A DNA stretch of 64,000 bases, from assembly GCA_003254925.1 (NCBI GenBank), contig QANZ01013790.1:300920-364919 (forward strand), read 5' to 3'. The position numbers and the translations under genes are program-made. Shown piece after piece: positions 32,163-44,566 of this stretch (position 1 is the first letter of the stretch; each line of letters opens with the position of its first letter). The notes under the pieces were generated by a model that made no database searches, was not told the DNA's origin, and saw nothing but the letters and a program-made list of their open reading frames with translations. Source of the DNA: Chamaecrista fasciculata (Eukaryota; Streptophyta; Magnoliopsida; Fabales; Fabaceae).

Positions 32163-32905
32163 AAAAAAAAAATGGAAATAGACAAATGGTGCAACGCTGC
32201 GTTTAGTCTCCAAACTTCATTTCCAAAACAAAATCCGTAAATGAAGAAGAACAAAGCCTCCTTCTCTTTCGTCTATCGTCTTCTTCCTTCTTCCTCCTTC
32301 GTGTTAGGTTTTAGTGAGTTGCAGATTGCTTCTATTTCACCCATACATTGTCAACACAAGCTTCCGTGTAATTGACGCAAAAATAATTCGATTTCTTTCT
32401 AACTTCGTTATTTCACTTCACTTAACGATATAATAGAATATCGCGATTCCTCTATAGTCTCATCTCGGCAATTCTCGAGATCGGAAGAGTATCGGCGATA
32501 TCTTTCTCATATCGCAAGCTTTTCATTCCCAATTTCTCAAATCTCAGCGGAGCATTTCCTTCTTTCGCTCAACGGAAGGTGGTTGCAGCTACTTTCTATG
32601 TTCTCTCTGATAATTCAATTTCTGTCATGAACTTGCTTTATTAGATATAATTGGCTGGTGATTGTATTTTTCTCCTCTCTCCTTCGCTTCTTACATTCAG
32701 GTATATTGTTATATTCGTTTTTATGCTTTACAATTTGTTCTAGTACCTCTATGATTTATTAATTTCAGATCGTCTTTCTACCCATGGTTTGACATTCTTT
32801 TCCATGATTTGTTTTTTCCAGGAAATTTGGGCTGGATTGGAAAATTGTATTCTGTTCAGCAATCGAGTTAGTCTGACACAACATTAGTTTATCCAGAGTA
32901 AAGAG

Positions 32906-34893
32906 ATGGTACGCGGATAAATTTTGTTTTCTTCCCTTTTTATGCTAAACTGGGTTCTTGTGGTTGTACATTGTGTAATTAGTGGCTATGAAATTTCACA
33001 TTAACTTTTAGAATTTGTCAAATCTTGTACATCTACTGATATTTCTTGAGATTGGAAGGTTCATCACTCTAGTTTTGTGGATGAAGAAGGAGTCGATAAA
33101 GCTTGTGGGTGTCCCCTACTTCCCTTGAAAAGCCACATAAAGGGACCAGCTCCGACTTCAGATCAAGGTTTAACTTGTATATATGTTGAGTGTGTGCTTA
33201 AAGGATTGAATACCCTACACTCAAAAACTAAGACTTGCTTAATGCAGATACAACTGATATCGTTGATGAAGCAATCACTTTCTTTCGTGCCAATGTCTTC
33301 TTCAGAAACTTTGATATCAAGAGCCCTGCTGATAAGCTTCTTATATACTTGACATTTTACATTAACGTGGCTCTCAAGCGCCTTGAGGGTTGCAGAACTT
33401 TAGCTGAAGGAACCAAAGCAATCATTAACTTGGGTCTGGAGGACGTTCCTGTGCCTGGAGAAACTAATTTTCCTTTTCCGGGCCTTTTTCCTCTTCCACA
33501 ATCACAGCAGGAAGCAGGTAGATCTCTTCTTCTCCTTTGTATGTTATTATTGTGTTCGTTAACCAATTAGGTGGTCTCATCAATCTGCGAAGTGTTGCCT
33601 TAAAGTGACTATTTTTTTTATTTGTTTCTCGCACTTTATATAAGTGTGGGGACCATATCTATTTCATTTTCATGTAATGTCTGTGATGCTCTGCTTACAT
33701 GTTAATTAGTAGTTTTCTTTGCCCAATACTTTAAGTTCACTGTGTAAGAACTATTATCTTTACTATGAAACTCTTGCTTTGAACATGTGTCGGTATAGTT
33801 CATTTGAACCCAAATAAGTGTCTCATTTTGTTTATTGTGGTTTTATTTGTCAAAAAACATGTTTTATCAAAATCTTAAAACTATATATAAACAAAGTTCA
33901 ATGCATGTATGCCAATATGACACAACATGACGCATGGTAGTCTGATTCCTATATCAATTCAAAACTGGAAGTAAAATGAAAAATGAAAAAACAGATTTAG
34001 TGCTCAAGCCAAGAAGACTAGGATTTTCTAGTTTCTAACATGTATCATCAGTTTTACTGGAAGTTAAATAAGGTAAAATATGAGCATTATGGTAGGCATG
34101 ACGCAAGTTAGGTATTTATAAGGACTGCACATCACATACTAGTAGTATTGGTCATGAGTCCTAAAATTGTGGTTGATTCGTTTGATAACCCGAGAGTGAA
34201 TGCTGGAAAACTGGTATTCATAAAAATGAGTATTAAACTACTCCAAAACTGGGGTAGAGCGCACTATCAAATTGGCTATTCTTAACCTACTTTGTTCTGG
34301 TGTGGTCTGGCACTCGGGTTTTAACCCAAAGAAATAAAAAGAATATGGATATTGCTTTCTGAAGTACAAATGTATTTACTTCCTTATTCCGTTATCCTCT
34401 GCAAGTATAAATTAATGACAATGACCTCTTCAGTCTTGCACCCTTCTACCTGTAAAGGATAAATTTTCATGCTTTGTTTGTAGAGTTTTATTCCCAATGT
34501 ACATTACTTGACAGTTTATCGACTAAATTTCAACTTTTGACATAATCAAGCAGTGCTTTTGCAATTCCCTCAGTGTGATTTGAATTAATAGTTCTTGCTG
34601 CTATTTCCATTTAATACTGGATGAATAATTAGAAAACTATACATATTGAAGTAGCACGAAGTATCTTGCATTTAGTATTGACTTGCTATGTGTTTGTGTC
34701 CTGCCCCTGTTGTAATGTTACAATTTAGCTGATTCTTCTACTAAATGCAGAACTATTCAGGAATTACTTGAAACAGATAAGGGAGGAAACAAGTGGGAGG
34801 TTATTGAGCGTAGCATACAGACCCAACGGGACTCCAAATAAATGGTGGCTGGCATTTGCGAAGAGGAAATTTATGAATATAATTGTTCCTTGA
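32906..34893 (+). CDS. ARPC3: ARP2/3 complex subunit 3 (p21-Arc)
   Basis: Four exons: 32906-32908 (the ATG alone), 33059-33167, 33248-33517 and 34751-34893, encoding 174 residues, the length usual for plant ARPC3. The product is one of seven subunits of the ARP2/3 complex, which nucleates branched actin filaments and shapes trichomes and pavement cells. Family wording is seen throughout: VHHSSFVDEEG, CGCPLLPLKS, DIVDEAITFFRANVFFRNFD, KLLIYLTFYINVALKRLE and PNKWWLAFAKRKFMN near the C-terminus. The first coding exon holds only the initiator codon followed at once by a GT donor, so gene finders that need a minimum exon length would miss it. The leader upstream (about 32200-32905) probably has at least one intron. 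Intron 3 is 1.2 kb with no recognised insert. Confidence 0.95.
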
Positions 34894-35800
34894 GCTGTGA
34901 AAAACATACTTGTTGCTGCATGTTGATATGTCAATAAGATCTATAATAGTCACAAAATGGAGATAATATTGTTCCATATCTGTCTGCCTTCACAATTTCA
35001 TTTGCTTGTACGTTTTGAAAGACACTTGTCATATTTAGGTGTGATATCATATAGGGGTTAACATAATTTATCATACAAAACAATATCCATTAATCAAATC
35101 TTAAGAGTTCACTCATCATTGTCATTGTAAATACGTAAGTATGACTATAACTTTCTTTAACCTATCCTATTCTTTGTCATTGTTTACACTTTATATCCTT
35201 CTTCCAAGTTCCAAGCCTTCCAATTGCGCACATATATAGCAATCTGCACGTCTTGTTTTGTGCTAGTGTAGTATTTATTTTTTAAGTTTTAATTGTTATT
35301 TTCTTTATTATAATAATGATTGTAATCATCATTATCATCATCATTCCAAGACAAGGTGTTATATGGGGAAGTGTATCACAGTCCTTCACCTTTTAACGAG
35401 TATTTTTAGAAATTAGAATGTTCATTGCCACAACTCCAAGTTTTAGTCAAGCCATTTTCTATGTTAAATGAGTATTCCTTTGGTTAAACGTCTTTTTCAG
35501 TAGTTACTACATGATATTTGAATAGCAAAAACTAAAACTAACGTAACTGATTATGGCATTATGACCAATTGGAAGTGTGATCAATGGCGTTTAAATAAAA
35601 TTTTGAGTAAAATTTTGACCTTGAAATTTTGTGAATGGATTTATTTTTATTAAACGATTCTTTCACCATAAACATATGTATAATATAATCACATAAAGAA
35701 TTAATTATATTTTTATGAAAAATATAAAATATTAATAACATTAAAAATATATATATACACACATAAAGTGGCCTCACTATCACTGCCTCACTCTACTCTT
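34894..35800 (+). other. ARPC3 3' UTR and intergenic DNA
   Basis: No further gene is visible before the UBP22 leader (about 35800-36057). AT-rich with short (ATC)n near 35320-35344. Confidence 0.5.
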
Positions 35801-36057
35801 CAACTCAGTCAGTCATCACTTTCTGGAGTTACTACTCTAATGGCGTGAATTGGGGGAAAGAAGAAAGTTTGATCGAAAACGAAGCCAAAAATCCTCATCA
35901 ACCTCCATGCTCTCTCGCTTGCTTGCTTCCATACACACCTAATCGAATCCATAGATATCTCCATTGAATGACACTTTAAGCTTTATAGAAATCGAAACAC
36001 TAGGGTTGCTATCAATATCATCAATCTCTTTCTACAAATCAAAATCATCCATCTCCC

Positions 36058-39000
36058 ATGTCTTCGAGAATCAACAATCCAATCAACGGCCAGATCATCC
36101 CTCAACCTTGTCCTCATTTGGCCGAGTTTCGCTCAATCAACGGCTCAAAACCATTCCGAGCACTTCAAGAATGCCTCCGTGTGAAGCCTCCCGGCGGCCG
36201 CGCCGCCATCCGCCGTGACCCTCACGAGCTCCCTCGCTGCGGCGCTTGCGGAGACTTCGCCCATTCCCGCCTCTACGCCTGCATGACTTGCGCCGCCGTG
36301 TTCTGCCACGCGCCGACTGGGTTCTCCCACGCCACGGCGCACGCCGACTCGGTCCCGATCGGTCACGATATCGCCGTCGATGTCGATCGCGCCGAGCTCT
36401 TCTGCTGTGCGTGCCGCGACCAGGTTTACGATCGCGATTTCGATGCTGCGGTGGTTTTGGCTCAGAACAGTGCGTCGGTTCTCGGCGGTGGATCGTCGGG
36501 GATTCCGTCGCCGCAGCCGGAGAATCTTCGGAAGCGGCGAAGAGTGGATTATCGACCGTGGACTCCGGATCTGCGCGAGCGAGTTTTGTTGGGGAATTGT
36601 TCGAGCCCGCTGGATTGTGTTAATTCTGCTTCGGATTTGCCGTGGGGATTGCGCGGGTTGAACAATTTGGGAAATACTTGCTTTATGAATTCGGTGTTAC
36701 AAGCATTGCTTCACACGCCGCCGTTAAGGAATTACTTCTTGAGCGATAGGCATAATCGGTACTTTTGCCAGAATAAGAACAATGCCAATGGCAGCAACGT
36801 GGGGAATAGTAAGAATGGACGAGTGTGCTTAGCTTGCGATATGGATGCTATGTTCTCAGCTGTGTTTTCGGGAGATCGTACACCTTATAGCCCTGCAAAA
36901 TTCTTGTACAGGTTTGTATTGTTAAAGCATATGGAGATTTGCCTTGGATAGCATTTGGAGGTTTTCTCTGCCCATAGAAATGTGATGGTATATCTGAATT
37001 GAATTGTAAATTTGGAATTGTATTCTGAGTAAAATTTAGGTTAAGGTTTTTGCAAACTTTTATCTCAATTAATTTTGCACTGCTTGCATTGCCTTGCCTT
37101 GTAAGTTGTAACCTTTCTTCAAAGATGTGATGTTTACACTGGGTTCACAGTTGGGTTTGTAGCTTGTTATTTTCGTAATAGAAAATTCATTTCTTAATTA
37201 ATGCGTTGTGGGTGTGTTACAGTTGGTGGCAACATGCAGCGAATCTTGCTAGTTATGAACAGCAAGATGCGCATGAATTTTTTATTTCCATGCTTGACGG
37301 CATCCATGAAAAGGTGGAGAAGAATGGGCGTAAGCCTCATAGTCAAGGTAATTCTATTAGTTGTCTCGTTCAGTTTGAGGTGCTGATAACTACGTGTATG
37401 CTATATTAGCAATGTTTGCTGTAATTTTCCATCTGAAGAGAAAACTAGAGTATGATAATAGTTCTGGCGTTTTGAAATTCATTTACTTGTACTATATGGC
37501 AAGAATATTGAAAGAAGCTTCTTTTTTTTTCCTAAAAAAATTGTTTATACTACAACTAAATGACTAGGTAAAACCAGGCCACCATTGCCTTGTATAATAA
37601 TGACAATGTAGCTTCTTTGGCTAATTTTTCTTGTTGATACTCTAACATCCGTTTCAGTTAGTTGATTGAAGTTGGGGATTATTTTCCAGAGTCAGTCAGT
37701 ATAGTGTGTCTGTTAAGACTTGGAGAACTTCTTGGGTTAACAGTTTTACCTTTAGCCCATCGCAATTTCCTGTTATGTAAAACTCAGTATTTAGTCTAAA
37801 CATTTTGAAAGCTAATCAAGTAATAGGATGCTGACATCTCAATCTCTCTGTTTATCAGTAGTGTTAGAGCAGTAGCATTGGACAGTCAATAACATCATTC
37901 TTAGACGGTGCAAGGGATTAATCTGTTGTCCATTTCTCCTCCATTAGCTCATCATAATCGTAGCTCCAATTATAAATCAGAGTCCTATTTAAAATAACAT
38001 AGTTACCACAATATCTAACTGCAGGATCTGGGTTTAGGTCTCTTGCTTATTGCCCTAGGAGTTGACTTGCTCATACAATTAGGGCTAACACTCAGCCTCA
38101 ATCCGCTGGCACGATGTTGTTAGTCGTTACACTCCATAGAGTCCCAGTAAGTCAACTTTTCTCCATCCTTTTAGTCATCAGGATATACTAGAGTTAATGC
38201 CGTTAATTCCTCTTGCCAGGTTTAAGATCTACTTAAACATGAGCACGTTCCATATTGGAGACAAGGTGGCATTTGGTTTCAGACCATCACTAATGTGTTT
38301 GAACAGTATTTGAGCTTTATTAACTAGAGTGGAAATTTAGTGTAGAAGGAATTTTATGTAGTTCTTTCTACTTCAGTACGTGTAACCCCGCCTAAAGTAC
38401 CCTTGATTCAGCCACGTGTCCTGCAGAGTGGCTATATATGTCTCGATTTTCTATCTTATTTTATAAGCAGCACATTAGTTGAGTGGTCTGTAATTTACAT
38501 TACTGATCATACTTTTTGGTCTGGACCTCTCTGCTTTTGTGTTTAAAAAAGGGTTAATGAAGGTAAACTATTTTTAATGGTAGATATGGTCTTAAATTGG
38601 CATCATATGATTTTTTGGTGATCCCATTACATTGATAATGCAGGCAATGGAGACTGTTGTATTGCTCATAGGGTGTTTTCGGGTATCTTGCGATCTGATG
38701 TCATGTGTACGGCTTGTGGGTTCACATCAACAACTTATGACCCATGCATTGACATCTCACTGGACTTGGAACCAAATCAATTGGGTTCTACCAAGGCAGC
38801 CCCTGCAGCATCTAACCGATCTTGCAATGGCGAAGCTGATCGCAAGAACTCGAGCCAAAATCGTGGGATATCAACCCTGATAGGGTGCTTGGAGCAATTT
38901 ACAAGAGTTGAGAGATTGGGATCAGACCAAAAGTTTTTTTGTCAGCAGTGCCAGGTGAGGCAGGAATCTCTCAAGCAAATGTCCATAAGGAAGCTTCCCC

Positions 39001-39416
39001 TAGTTTCCTGCTTCCATATAAAAAGATTTGAGCACTCTTCTAGCAGAAAGATGTCAAGGAAGGTGGATCGTTATTTGCAGTTCCCCTTGTCACTAGACAT
39101 GTCACCATATCTCTCATCATCTATCTTGAGGAGTCGGTTTGGGAACAGAATCTTCCCATCAGATGGGGATGAAGCTGATGCTTCCAACGAGTTTTCATCG
39201 GAGTTTGAGTTGTTTGCTGTTGTCACTCACTCAGGTAAGCTAGATGCCGGCCATTATGTGACTTATTTGCGGTTAAGTAATCAATGGTACAAGTGCGATG
39301 ACGCTTGGGTTACTCAAGTTGATGAGGACATCGTGAGGGCTGCCCAAGGTTACATGATGTTCTATGTACAGAAGATGCTTTACTACAAAGCAAATGAGAA
39401 ACAGGTTGCTTCATGA
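36058..39416 (+). CDS. UBP22: Ubiquitin-specific protease 22 (SAGA deubiquitinase)
   Basis: Three exons join in frame: 36058-36911, 37223-37347 and 38644-39416, giving 583 residues. The family removes monoubiquitin from histone H2B as the catalytic subunit of the SAGA deubiquitination module in the nucleus. Residues about 18-121 form the zinc-finger UBP domain, with [18 protein letters not shown] and [11 protein letters not shown]. The USP core starts at about 196 with the Cys box [16 protein letters not shown] (nucleophile Cys208). It continues through [20 protein letters not shown], the zinc ligands CTACG and CQQC, and the His box [10 protein letters not shown] (His530), followed by [10 protein letters not shown] low-complexity linker (about 137-165) ending in RKRRR may act in nuclear import. 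Length and domain order agree with plant UBP22. Exon 1 is GC-rich, unlike its surroundings. Intron 2 is 1.3 kb. Confidence 0.93.
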
Positions 39417-41190
39417 GTCATGATATGCTATGACTATGTGAGGTAGGAGATCATGGGGATGGTACAAACCGGATTTGGATCCTTGGAAGTGTGATATTTA
39501 GTGCACTTTGTGCAATTTAGAGAGATAGGAAGAGCAAGAGAGACAAAATGTGGACTCCATACATTTTATTATTTTGGTACTTACTATTTCTCTCTCTGTC
39601 TCTCTCAACCTCTCTTTAAACTGCATAAATTGTATCAAATATTACACTTTAGAGGATCTAAATTTGGTATAAAACATTGCATGTCATGGTGAATGTCGAT
39701 TTTTGGTCGATAATATGCCATGGCTATATCATATATACTTGAAGAAAAGAGGATAAAACTGTTTTTTTTTCCTGTCTGGAGCTGAGATATAATCTATTTA
39801 TACTTCTGGGTAGCAAAAGGAAATGAGCCAGAATTTTTGTGGCAACAACATTTAGGAAAGTCATGTTTTTATAATTTTTTTTTTCTAATTCTTCTTATAA
39901 CCAAATGAAATTATTTTGTCTTAAACCTCTTTATGGTTTGCCATTTCTTCTTCTCAAGTCTCAATCCTTTTTTGCTTTTTGTTAATTATGTTGTTTATAC
40001 TGACAAATCAAATGAAATTGATGAATAGATGGATTTTTTTAAGTGAAAATAAATATAGGAAACAAAGTGAAGTAGTAAATGTCTTAAGTTGGATTTGAAT
40101 TACCATGTAATGCCTTGTTTAGTTCATTAGCTTCTAAATCCAAGAGTAATATCATCTTGGATACTTGGCCTGCATGAATAAAGTCAAAGATATTAGAAAA
40201 GAAATTAATCATAATAGTACACTCTATGTAATAATTAATTAATTCATAACTTAAATTGATTTGTGATAAAATAAGGAAAAAAAAAAGGGGTTCATAGGCA
40301 TGTTTAAATCATTTTTGGCAAAATAGAAAGCATGTTCTCAATCCCAAAAATAAAAAAAGAAAGCATGTTCACATAATAAATTAATCTTAAAAGTTGGATT
40401 GAAGTTCACCTATGGGATAGGTGATTTCTATTAAAGAAAATCATTAAAAGATAATTTCTAATTTTTTATTTAGGAATGATAAAAGTAAATTAAGAATTAT
40501 AATATTAATTTATTTTAAAATCATACGTGTGTACTTTTAATATTTATATAAACTACATTTATTATTTAGAATAAAAATATATAAAAATAGTATAGAAGGC
40601 TAAACTTATATAATCTTTTTATATATATATATATACTAGTGTGCTTTGCATTTTGCATGCCTTAACGGGCATGCAAAGATTAATTTAAATTTAAAAATTA
40701 TTATATTTTTAATAAGAATTTAAGTTTTTATATAATGTATTTTTATTTTTTTNTAATTCATTTATTTTTTTAAAGAAGTGGGGAGAGTAAGTGGGAGAGA
40801 GAGTGAGTGATTTTTTTTTTCTTTTTTAATTTTTTAATTCACTATTTTTGACCAACCATAAGGGGTGGAGCCATATAATATAGTATAAATAAGATATACA
40901 CGACTAGTGATAAGAGTACAAAAATATAAGAAAAACCTGATATATGCTCTATAAAAGGAAAAATGATCTGAATAAATTAATAATAAGAAAACTTTATCAC
41001 AAAAATATAAGATTTCTCATTCAATAAAATTGATAACAAAAGTATAAAATGTTTCATCTATTTCTTTTTTCCTTCAAGTCATAATTATCTTGATTCAAGC
41101 CAAAAATAAAATCATAATTATCTTCATGAAATAAGCCTTTGTGGTCCCGGAGCACACCACATGGAAATTGTTGGAGAAAAGGTATTTTAG
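39417..41190 (+). other. UBP22 3' UTR and AT-rich intergenic DNA
   Basis: A (CT)n-rich stretch is at about 39588-39616 and an (AT)n tract at about 40618-40636. A repeat-like word pair, gcatgccttaacgggcatgc, sits at about 40656. No gene is supported. Confidence 0.5.
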
Positions 41191-41200
41191 TTTTTTAATC

Positions 41201-42578
41201 GGTTAAATAGTTATTTTGGTCTTAAATGTATGTCTTAATATTTATTTTGGTCCTTTATGTTTTAAAATATTCAAATTGGTCTTAAATTTGGCAAAATATT
41301 TTATTTTGGTCTCAAACTATTGAATATGATAATATTTTTCTCGTTTCAAGTTTGAATGTCACAAATTCAGAGCTACGTATTGTTCTCAAATAAAACTTTT
41401 TCTATCTAGTGAGAGGGAGGATCATCTATAATGCGTACTTTGTGTAGTGTGCTTGTATTGCCTCATTTAACCCATTGGATGCATGTGCTTTACTTTCTCA
41501 TGCCACATCACCATATTTTCTCTCTTTTTGTGGTATATGGTATCTTGTTCTATGTATCGTTAACATTTCAGTACTTTGTTCTTATTAAAATGACATTTTG
41601 GAACCCTATTTTTTGCACGTTAACACTTTGGTACTCAATTATTTCAAAAGTGACATTTTGGTACCATATTCTTTGCACTGTTAATACTTTGGTACCCTAA
41701 TAAAGATAGATCAAGGTAACAAATCGTGAAAGAACAGGATACCAAAGTGAAATCGATTCATAGAACAGGGTACCAAATGTTAATGGTGCAAAGAACATGG
41801 TACCATAATGTCACTTTTAAAATAACAGGGTCCAAAGTGTTAACGATGCAAAGAACAGGTATCAAAATGTCACTTTTGAAAGAACAAGGTACCAAAATAT
41901 CATTTTTTAAAAGAACATGGTACTAAAATGTTAACGGTGCAAAAAACAGGGTACCAAAGTGTCACTTTTGAAAGAACAGAGTACCAAAGTAAAATTGGTC
42001 CATAAAACAGGATACCAAAGTGTAAATTACCTTAAAATTTATTTAGTTCTAAAAAAAATTAATTATCATATTTTATTGAAGAAAATTTAACTATTATTTT
42101 TTAAAATATAAATATTATAATTTTAGATCATAGTAACTATTAAGTCAAAAGACATATGCCATAAAAAAATGATGATGTGGCTTGAGGATGTAAGGTAGAT
42201 GCATCCAATGGTTTAATTGAGACACTATAGGTGCATTACATAGTCTACGCGAACTACAGATGATCCTCTCTCTTAATTGTAACTATTAACAAATTAGGTT
42301 AAATTGGTTCTAAAAGTAGACGATTTGTTGTCAAACAAGTAAAATTGATTATATCTCTCTCATTTCAAGTTCGAAGGCGACGAATTCATAACAACGAGTT
42401 ACCCTTAACAAGTTCTTTAAACTTGAAATGAGAGACAAGAGAAATATGACAAAATTCAATAATTTGAGACTAAAATGAAACATTTTACCAACATTTAAAA
42501 CTAATTTAAATATTTTGAAACATAAAGACCAAAATGAACATTAGAATATATGTTTAAGACTAAAACGACTTGTTGACC
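41201..42578. mobile_element. MULE-like element with nested foldback insert
   Basis: The left end GGTTAAATAGTTATTTTGGT and the reverse complement of the right end, GGTCAACAAGTCGTTTTAGT, start inverted arms of about 150-200 bp. Matching internal words include aaaatattcaaattggtctt at left and its inverse at right. The flanks are TTTTTAATC (41192-41200) and TTTTTAATT (42579-42587), a 9-bp duplication with one mismatch. No transposase is encoded. The middle contains a second foldback repeat (about 41500-42035). Confidence 0.68.
41500..42035. mobile_element. Nested 'TTTGGTACC' foldback element
   Basis: The left arm repeats 'actttggtacc' and 'gttctttgcac' words. The right arm repeats their inverse ('ggtaccaaagt', 'gtgcaaagaac') up to ggtaccaaagtgtaaattacc-like words at the right edge. 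It is the same family as 48161-48652. The left boundary is blurred. It lies inside 41201-42578. Confidence 0.55.
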
Positions 42579-43096
42579 TTTTTAATTTATATTGAATTAA
42601 TAAATTAATCTTTAAATAATTAAAATATAGAGTTTAATTTTTAAAATATCATAAGTATCAATAATTTAAATTTTGTGATGATTTTGTAAATTTGAATTAA
42701 TTTTATATATTTTTTAAATTTATATTTAATTTATGTTTTATCTTTAAATTTATATCAAAATTATATTTTTTTATTTTAAATTTAATTCATGGACTAAATA
42801 AGTAATAATTAAAATGTTTAAAAATTTAGTAATATATATAATTATTCAATAACTAATTAATATTATAAAAAAATAGCTAATTAATTTATTTATTAGAATA
42901 AATTTTCTCTTATTCTTGCCTCTCCCGGGTTGATGTAATTTCCAACGCGCGTTTTGTTCTCATTCAGAATCAGAGCGTAAGGTTCAAAATCGAGCCAAAA
43001 AGGACACAAATGCACATAAATCAAAATAAAACAAAACAAGAGTACAAAGAGATAAAGAAGGAATTAAAGAGGGAAAGAAAATTAGAAAATAAGAAA

Positions 43097-43497
43097 GGTC
43101 AAAGTACACTTTTGGTCCCATAACTTTTTTTTTTTTATACTTTTGGTTTGCTTAGTTTGAAGATTTGGTCCCATGTTGCACTTTTAGTCCCATATCTTTG
43201 GGTTAGATTGCAGAATTGGTCTTATATCTTTTGGTTAAGTTATAGAATTAGTCTCATATCTTTGCGTCAAGTGTAGAATTGATATTATATCTTTGGATTA
43301 ATTGAGACTGACGGTAAAACTTTTTATAAAGATATGAGATCAATTCTACGATCTCACCAAAAGATATGAGACCAAAAGTGATATGAGATCAAATCTGTAA
43401 CATTTTGCAAAAATATGAGATCAAAAGTGCAACAAAAAAATTATGAGATCAAATTGATATCTAAACAAAAATTATAGGACCAAAAATCCATTTGACC
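43097..43497. mobile_element. Foldback MULE-like element upstream of TOC90
   Basis: The left end GGTCAAAGTACACTTTTGGT pairs with the reverse-complemented right end GGTCAAATGGATTTTTGGTC. Both arms carry repeated 'TTGGTCCCATA/TATCTTT' modules, as in 11766-12206 and 24651-24988. The 9-bp flanks AATAAGAAA (43088-43096) and ATGAAAAAA (43498-43506) agree at only 6 of 9 bases, so the target duplication is not proven. The right edge is within about 50 bp of the Toc90 leader. Confidence 0.6.
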
Positions 43498-43539
43498 ATG
43501 AAAAAATAAAGTGGGTTATTAATTATAACTCCTAGCTCT

Positions 43540-44565
43540 GTCTTATTCTTATCCTTCAAAATCTTCCTCATCCTCAATCCACAATCCCCAATCCCCAATC
43601 CCCAATTCTCAAACACGTTTTTCTTCGTCTTCTTCGTTTTCTCTCCACAAAGTTAAGCAATTTCGTCGATTTTGGATTCTTCCCTTCTCCCTTAGGTTTC
43701 GGCGACATTAATTGTTCATTCCCTTCATCGTAAACTAGGGTTTTGGGGAGGTTGATGGTTTGATCATGTCGGTGTGAGAGAAGTGTTTCTTCGAATTTTA
43801 GCAACATAGAGGTATATATATATTATCCCGAAACGTTTACTGTTGCTGTCGATGTGAATCAATCTGCTTTTGACCCTGAGTTGTTGGTTTGATGCTCAAA
43901 GGTTCTAGTCATCCATTGCAATCTGATAATAGTCGTATTTCAGGTACTTTTGTTGAATTCTAGTGCTCTTTGTTTTTTTTTTTCCCTTGGCTACCTTTCA
44001 TAATTGGTATGCCCTTCCTATGCTCTAGTTCGTTTTATAAATCCGTTTTACTAGCTTGGTATGGAGTTCTTTCTCGGTCACATGCGCCTGTTTGACTATG
44101 TGTGCTAATTTTGTTTTTTGTTTTTTTTTTTTTTTCCGTTTCCAATGTCTTTTGTTTTGTGGGAAAGTAGCATCATACATAATATTGGGCAGAGTGTGCT
44201 TGTATTACATGAATGAACTAGTGCTTAAAATATGGTCTTTTAAAGGAAACTGACTGGTAATTGGCGATGGCCCTTATTATTGATTTCATGATTTGTATTG
44301 ATTGAACCCTTTGAAATGAGGAGGAGGGAATTCAATTAAGGTTCCTATAAGAAACATTTTCTATCCAATATCCATGCAAGTAGGTTTTTGTTTTAGTTAG
44401 TTCAGATTGAACTCAAATATAACTGTATCGTTTGTTTATCAAATAATTGAAGGAAGAAAATAAAAGAAAGCACATGATTATTTTGGATTGATGGTTCCAA
44501 TTTGGTTTCAAGCATTATCAGATTGTACTTATATGATTTTTTTTTCTTTTCTGGTTTTGTAACAG
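43540..44565 (+). promoter_or_regulatory. TOC90 leader exons and leader introns
   Basis: A CT-rich leader (about 43540-43811) ends at a donor-like g|gtatata. A second donor-like CAG|gtactttt at 43943/43944 fits the acceptor ttgtaacag at 44565, one base before the ATG at 44567. The leader is therefore probably spliced once or twice. This is inferred from splice words alone. Confidence 0.45.
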
Positions 44566-44566
44566 A

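Noticed and set aside
36145-36661. Several Arg/Ala-rich ORFs overlapping UBP22 exon 1
   Set aside because: They are other-frame shadows of a GC-rich exon.
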